Shown: piece after piece, positions 17,229-22,500 of the stretch
How the letters are laid out: every line of letters starts with the position of its first letter
How positions within the stretch are numbered: the first letter of the stretch is position 1
NCBI GenBank assembly: GCA_001586965.3
Contig: LUCW03000070.1
Location: 1-22,500 of the forward strand
Direction: 5' to 3'
Source: Sphaeroforma sirkka
Lineage: Eukaryota > Opisthokonta > Ichthyosporea > Ichthyophonida
Length of the DNA stretch: 22,500 bases
Made by a program: the position numbers and the translations under genes
The notes under the pieces: generated by a model
Told to the model about the DNA's origin: nothing
Seen by the model: only the letters and a program-made list of their open reading frames with translations
Databases searched by the model: none

Positions 17229-18539
17229 TCATACAAATGCCGCTTGTTGGTGAGTTGCTGCTCTGAGATTCCTGAGCACCTCGAGTCTTTCTTGCAACCT
17301 AGAGTTCTCCGCTCGAAGTTGATCTTTGGAAGAAGTCAGCCTTTGACTTCTCTCTTTCAACTCTGCCAAATAAACAGCTGCACCCTTCAATATTTGCAGT
17401 TGAGTAGGAGTACCAGAAGCCTTAAGGGAAGGGATAACTTCACCGAGATGGTTGAAAGTAGAATTGAGATCCTCTCTTCGCTTCCTTTCCAACTCGTTGT
17501 GCAACTGTCTCTTTCTTTCTGAATTCCTCTTAGGATAGGGCTGATGTCTCTTAGCGGACTCCAAGGAAGAAACACTACTCGTCGACGAAGTTTTCACCAA
17601 TCCTTTCCGTTGTGTACCTTGATTCACCGATGACGTTTGTAGCGCTTTCACAGGAGACTGATTGAGTGGAACAATCGTACTACCTGCAACGTTCTCAAGC
17701 TTCACCGTGGCATGTGATGTATATGTGTTTTTAACTGTTGATAGCGGGGAAAGTGATACTAGAGGTGGGATACCACTAGAGAGAGGTGGTATTGTGTTTT
17801 GATGGCTCATATTGTTGACTTGTACAGCAGCGGGTGCTGCGTATTTCAAGGAATCTAAGCTTGTGAAACTATCAGAAAACAAACTAATGGTGGGCTTTTC
17901 TATAGTATCGAGTGGGTTCAAGGACCCCATGTCGACATCGGACTCTAACCTCGCCATGTTGCTATACAGACTATTGAGCTTGAGCATACTAGGGTCTATA
18001 GATAGCATGCCGTTGTCTACACTGCCGTTAGTACGTATTAACCTGCTAGAGTTGATAGTGCTCATGAAGTCATCAACAAGCATACCGTCATTCATACTAC
18101 AATCACTCCCGCTGCTTAGAAGACCAACTTGTAACGCGGACTCGATATCTTCCAGGTTGTCAAGATCAGAATCTTGATTAGTAGGCTCCGATAGGTTGAA
18201 CATAGCCGCAGAAGTGGAGTTCAGAGCTGAGTCAATCTGATCAAGATGCCAGGCATTGTTGAGTCTATATTCCTGTTTCATCAAGGGACTCTGTGGCTCA
18301 GGAGTATTGATACCAGAATCGATGAAGTCAAAGCTGTACCGTTCCGGTTCTTTCTCCCTCAGAGAATTTAAGTGGTCCTCCATGTTCAACGGTATATTAG
18401 TAGAGAAGTCCAAGTCCGCCCCACTAAATTCCATGTCTATGTGAAACGACTCTAATGCATCCACTTTGTAGGGATTCGTCTCCGAAGAGTCTTTCCAGGC
18501 TAAACTCACGTCGAGTAGTTCATTATCAAAAACGTCCAT
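17229..18539 (-). CDS. Myc-like bHLH leucine-zipper transcription factor
   Basis: A nuclear DNA-binding regulator of 436 residues. The last 100 residues hold the whole bHLH-LZ. The basic region HNELERKRRED has His347, Glu351 and Arg355, the H-E-R triad that reads CACGTG E-boxes. Helix 1 ends at IPSL, helix 2 is QILKGAAVYLAEL, and five leucines at exact seven-residue steps (394, 401, 408, 415, 422) form the zipper. The basic region is closest to Myc and Max. The length, the acidic Ser/Asp-rich N-terminus (DSDLDNLEDIESALQ near 124-137) and the C-terminal position of the domain favour Myc over the short Max. INTPEPQSP (77-85) faintly recalls Myc box I. The ATG at 18539 is chosen because it has A at -3 and G at +4; the in-frame extension to 18773 crosses a TATA-like sequence and does not look like protein. 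No intron is needed. A Mnt/Mlx-like relative is the alternative. Confidence 0.9.
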   Translation of the reverse strand: MDVFDNELLDVSLAWKDSSETNPYKVDALESFHIDMEFSGADLDFSTNIPLNMEDHLNSLREKEPERYSFDFIDSGINTPEPQSPLMKQEYRLNNAWHLDQIDSALNSTSAAMFNLSEPTNQDSDLDNLEDIESALQVGLLSSGSDCSMNDGMLVDDFMSTINSSRLIRTNGSVDNGMLSIDPSMLKLNSLYSNMARLESDVDMGSLNPLDTIEKPTISLFSDSFTSLDSLKYAAPAAVQVNNMSHQNTIPPLSSGIPPLVSLSPLSTVKNTYTSHATVKLENVAGSTIVPLNQSPVKALQTSSVNQGTQRKGLVKTSSTSSVSSLESAKRHQPYPKRNSERKRQLHNELERKRREDLNSTFNHLGEVIPSLKASGTPTQLQILKGAAVYLAELKERSQRLTSSKDQLRAENSRLQERLEVLRNLRAATHQQAAFV

Positions 18540-18686
18540 TTTTGACCACGTCTGCTTATGTAATAATCTTAGTATACTATAAGCAGCAGGTGAAAAGGTA
18601 ATCGCTCGTACAAGGAATACGTATTTACTATATTGAGATACTGTTCTTACAGTGATTATGAATTCCAACGTAGGACAGACGGAACT

Positions 18687-18701
18687 ATATATATAAAATA
18701 G
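18687..18701 (-). promoter_or_regulatory. TATA-like sequence upstream of the Myc-like gene
   Basis: TATATATATAAAATA on the plus strand, about 150 bases upstream of the chosen ATG. It would place the transcript start near 18660. It also reads as a good TATA box on the plus strand, so it could serve either direction. Confidence 0.4.
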
Positions 18702-19477
18702 ACATGATTCCGTCCTTCCACTAATCCGCTTCTTTCTAATAAAATCAATAAAAATCATGTCCACAACTCTCAAATCTCAATGTTTGCCTTTTTTTATCGT
18801 TCTCATACAGTACACCAGGTCCACTGGTCCAGACTCCAGAGTCCAGGCTACGTGTACTACAGTAGTGGTAGAGAAAGCCCAAGGCCCCAAAAGCCCATAG
18901 AAGGCCCAAAGGGCAAAGAGCCACAGGCTCCACAGGAGTCAAAGTTTCGAGTCCTCGTCTCCTCGACCGAATATCGTTCAAGCGACAGCCTTTTCTCTAT
19001 AAAAATTAAACTGCGCTCTCGTCTCTCGCTTTTTTAATATTTTATATTTTAAGAAAAACGAAAAACAAATATGTATTTATTTTGTTTTTTAATTTTTATT
19101 TAAAATTTTAGACTTGCCGGGCCGGAGCCTTCAGCGGCCAGTCTACAGCCGAAATATTTTGTATTTATTTTCATGATGGAGTCACTTCAGTGTTCAGAGT
19201 TCAGAATTCAGACTTCAGACTCCATGTCTCACACATAACCATTATCGGATTATCTACAGTTTCTTGAAATAATTTTGTTTAAATATGCAAAGAAAGGACT
19301 AAAAGTATATGTCCGCGATCCGCCCCCGACTCTCCGTCAGTCCGTCACTGCTTTTTTGGTAGACTCTGCGGCCTGCGTCTGTCTGTGCCTGAGGCGAATT
19401 TTCAATAAAATGCAGAAAAGTCAAAACTATCTTGAGTTTCAGCATCACTTTTAGGACTCCTGCTCTGAAAAAATTAC

Positions 19478-19483
19478 CACGTG
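19478..19483. promoter_or_regulatory. CACGTG E-box upstream of the Myc-like gene
   Basis: A canonical palindromic E-box about 940 bases upstream of the start codon, the type of site that H-E-R bHLH proteins such as this gene's product bind. One CACGTG is expected by chance in roughly 4 kb, so a regulatory role is only a possibility. Confidence 0.25.
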
Positions 19484-20550
19484 ATACAGTTTTCGCTCTG
19501 TCCAATGGAACTGTTCTTTGCAGAGTTAGTTTACCTACATTTAATTTTTTATAGTTTCTATCGAGTATCATCACAGGACACGGGAGTCACGGATTCACAC
19601 ACAAGTAAAGCTGCTCTGTCTACTGTAGTCTAAGTCTCTCTCTCTGAGAGAGAGAAGAGCAGGAAAATATATTTCGGGCATTCTCGGTCCTATCAGTCTC
19701 CAAAAGGGCGTCACGGTGTCATTCCAGTGTCCCCGGCTTCAGGCCACAGGGTGAGCCAGTAAAGCGACTAATTTGGGGGCTGATTTTGGTGGCCCAGATC
19801 TCATGCACCATAAGCTTTACTGTTTTTTAAATTTTTTAAAAGAAGTCTATGAAAAATGTCTACACTCTACACCACGTCTACAGTTCTACACCCTACACCG
19901 GCCTAAGCCCTGAGGCCTAAGGGTGTTCGTCTCCTCTCTCCAGAGTCCAGTATCCAGTTCTCCACTCTCCAGCGGTACAATTGTTTTTAGCGATTGTATA
20001 TTTTTCCTTGATGTTTTTTTTTGCTTTTTTTGTCTACTTTGTAGCTTTTGAAAGTCCCACCTTTTCATTGGCTGCACAAAAATTGTAAAATAGGTTTGTG
20101 GCACGCGTGTGAACTTGCCGTAGTAAATGAGACGTGACCGTCCTTGTCCATCAGTATACAATGCCCATCCATCAGCCATCACTCCAACCGTCAAGTCTCA
20201 ACCAGTTAAAATCTCATACCAAAAATTTCTTAGAGGCTTGTATTTGATTTTCTTGGAATAAGACAAAAGAGCCTTTCTCTCTCAATCCTACTAGCCTACT
20301 TGGACGCGGACGCTCTGTCTAGATTCTCTAGAGTAGAGAGAGGCTGGACCACTGTCTACTCTAGCTAGAGTAGTGTCTACTGTCTCTCAGTAGTAGTCTA
20401 CCTATTAGTAGAGAGAGTGTCTACCCTCCCCCCAGAGACTGCTCAGGAGTCAGGACTCAGGGATCAGGACCCAAAGTCCAACCCATTATATTTTGTTTAT
20501 AAAAAAAGTATGCCATGGCCACGCCAAAGGGAGAAGTGAGAACAAGATTT

Positions 20551-20605
20551 CCACAGTCCACAGACCACAGTCCACAGTCCACAGTCCACAGTCCACAGTC
20601 CACAG
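20551..20605. repeat. Seven-base tandem repeat (CAGTCCA)n
   Basis: About eight head-to-tail copies of CAGTCCA with one variant copy (CAGACCA). A typical microsatellite, likely variable in length between individuals. Confidence 0.85.
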
Positions 20606-21194
20606 CTTACAGCTTCGATTTTCTCTCTTCATTCGGGGCTTATTGAAATGAAAACAAAAAAAGTAAATATGTAGGTTATAAAATCAGAAAAGTGTATCAT
20701 ACATCCATACTGTGTATGTAAACTATGTATATTTAAATTGTACGTTATTTTTTAATTATACAGTAAATATTTCCATATTAGTATTTTTTAAATATCGTTT
20801 ATTGGCTGTAAAATAATAAAAAAGATCATAGGAAGTTTTGAACTTTTGAAATACCCCCTGAAACAAATACAAGCCCATCATATTTTCAACCAATCGACCT
20901 AAGATATTTCATAGAAAATTATATAAATATTATCTTATATGTTCGTTTCTAATAGAATACTGTATATATATATTAAAAAAAAATTATAAGCCCTACTGTA
21001 GAATAAATTATAATAACAAATTCACGACTGAAAAGTGATAATAGGTATATTTTTTTACATAGCAAATATAAAAAGAGAGTACCCAGGACTCCAGGTTCAT
21101 AGTTCTGAGTTCACACTTCACAGACTTCACACTGCAGACTTTAGAGTGCAGTGCTAACGTCAATAAGTTATACGTAGTGTAAATAAAGTTGAAC

Positions 21195-21231
21195 GTTAAC
21201 CGTTATTTTTTCAATTTATAAACGGTTTAAC
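21195..21231. repeat. 37-bp hairpin repeat, copy 1
   Basis: Arms GTTAACCGTTAT and ATAAACGGTTTAAC enclose a T-rich loop. Matches 21510-21546 at 35 of 37 positions. Confidence 0.8.
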
Positions 21232-21509
21232 TTTTTTACTCGGAAATATATGGTCGAAATCGTGAATTTTGCACTTCAGAAATGCACCTGTCACCTATAC
21301 ACAACGAAATGGGCTATGAAACTAAAATCAACCAATGATAATCTGACAGATTTATTTTGCATAAATTCAAAAAAGAAGTAAAGACACGGTTGCAATGACA
21401 CTTAACATAAATTAATGGCGGGCCAAATGACACATAGTGCGCGAATATTTAGGACAATATATTTGACCTGCTTGAGTCAAAATATGCAAATCATATATAA
21501 ATGTTGACC

Positions 21510-21546
21510 GTTAACCTTTATTTTTTCAAATTATAAACGGTTTAAC
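21510..21546. repeat. 37-bp hairpin repeat, copy 2
   Basis: Direct copy of 21195-21231, 315 bases away, with two substitutions. The arms retain the AACGGTTTAAC and GTTAAC cores. Confidence 0.8.
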
Positions 21547-22500
21547 GTATAACTTTTAGACGTTAGTTGCAGTGGGCACAGTGCACACACAACAAGAATT
21601 CTTCAACTCTTCGTCTTTCAACAATTCGTCGACTTCGTCAGAGTTCAAGACTATTTCAAATTTTCAAGTCCACAACTCACAGTCAATCAGGTCCAGGACT
21701 CTAGGTTCACATTCCTGACTCTACACACGGCCAGACCACAATTGTTTTTTTTACCTCGTATTCCAAATTTTCAAGTTCTGTCAACAAGTTCCTATCAACA
21801 ACTGCCCATTTCCTAATTTGAGAACGACAGAAGAAGTTGGAGAACAGAGAAGAGTACAGAGAAGTCGAAACGAGAGTAAAACATCACTAATTCCAACTCT
21901 CAACTTCAGTCGCAAGGAGTCGAGAGCTATAACTCCTAACTCTCTATTCTTCAGAAAGTACATACCAATATATCGGTCATCCAATCCATACTTAGCTAAA
22001 GAGCAATTTATTGCAGAAGTCAAGGTGGGGAAGGGAGCCCTCGAGTCTTAGACTCTAAGTCTGGAGTCTGTGGACTCTGAACTCTGAAGCTGGAGATCGG
22101 GGAGTTAGGGGCCACCTGGGAGTGGGGGTTCTCGGTTCATGTTTTTGACTTCTGGGCTTTTCTATAGGAAGAGCCTTCGTTATTGTAAAAAACCAAAATA
22201 CCTAAATTGAACGTAATCTTTAACATAGCATTTAATTTGTTATAAATTTTTTAACATAGCATTATAATTTGTTAAATTTTTTTTTCTCTCACTGTGTTGT
22301 CTTCGCTGCTGTGTGCGTAGTATTTACTGTAGTTGGGTACTAATAAATACTTGGTAGAAGTTGAACTTTTTTTTGTATCACAAAAACAACAAAGTCTTGA
22401 CTTCATTACCTTTTGTTTTTTTTAAATATAAAAATTAATCACATGACAATTGGTCGCATGTGAATACTCTATATTTAATTAGTAAAATAGTCTATTTATA

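Larger units (their letters stand above)
18702..22500. other. Upstream region without a convincing gene, rich in simple motifs
   Basis: About 3.8 kb. Frames at 18780-19037, 19299-19574, 19886-20194 and 21818-22051 are short and follow low-complexity sequence. The region contains repeated clusters of GACTC, GAGTC, CAGTCC and TCTACT motifs (about 18815-18850, 19186-19225, 20320-20425, 20440-20470, 21085-21150, 21600-21725, 22045-22095). It also holds a purine/pyrimidine hairpin at 19635-19655 and the repeats listed separately. Confidence 0.5.

Noticed and set aside
18540..18773. 78-codon N-terminal extension of the Myc-like protein
   Set aside because: It covers a TATA-like sequence, has atypical composition, and the internal ATG at 18539 has a good start context and begins the acidic region.
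21781..22051. Overlapping open frames on both strands, about 80 codons each
   Set aside because: They mirror each other, lie in motif-rich sequence, and neither shows a family motif, a good start context or a second exon.
1..22500. CRISPR array, bacterial operon or phage features
   Set aside because: No regularly spaced repeats with unique spacers, no ribosome binding sites and no operon structure; the content is eukaryotic.

Overview
The window looks like an AT-rich eukaryotic nuclear locus. It has one well-supported intact host gene, long gene-poor stretches, and a dense cluster of decayed retroelements. The gene (17229-18539, minus) encodes a 436-residue basic helix-loop-helix leucine-zipper factor of the Myc/Max network. 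It has no visible intron, a TATA-like sequence upstream and a poly(A) signal downstream. A Myc-like factor beside chromodomain Ty3-type retroelements would fit a holozoan, for example an ichthyosporean or another unicellular relative of animals, or an early-branching animal. This placement is inference; nothing in the window names the species.

Layout: 1-1530 is a pseudogene of an unrecognised protein of about 500 residues, broken by several frame changes and stops. 1531-3600 is AT-rich with no gene. 3601-3808 is a degenerate tandem repeat. 4042-4435 is a short scrap of a retropepsin gene joined to an LTR copy. 4642-5030 has LTR/promoter character. 5032-6734 is a 1.7-kb segment bounded by imperfect inverted repeats of about 70 bp, with an A/C-rich plus strand. 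6747-14238 is a degenerate Ty3/gypsy (chromovirus-like) retrotransposon. Its order is LTR, gag, protease, reverse transcriptase, RNase H, an extra module with a DPPW motif, H2C2 zinc domain, truncated integrase core, GPY/F module and chromodomain-like tail, then a second intact-looking retropepsin-like frame. It ends in a 310-bp sequence that is an inverted copy of part of its own 5' LTR. 14239-17228 is AT-rich with hairpins, a MITE-like unit and a diverged 260-bp tandem duplication. 18540-22500 is the region upstream of the Myc-like gene. It has no convincing gene and is full of low-complexity GACTC/CAGTCC-type motifs.

The retroelement proteins would once have worked together: Gag forms the particle, protease matures it, RT/RNase H copies the RNA, and integrase with its chromodomain-like tail inserts the copy. 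Frameshifts, stops, loss of the first part of the integrase core and a DPGA protease active site show this copy is dead. The most unusual observations are the inverted terminal arrangement of both neighbouring elements, the second retropepsin behind the integrase, and the DPPW module between RNase H and integrase. All calls were made by reading the sequence; no database search was possible.
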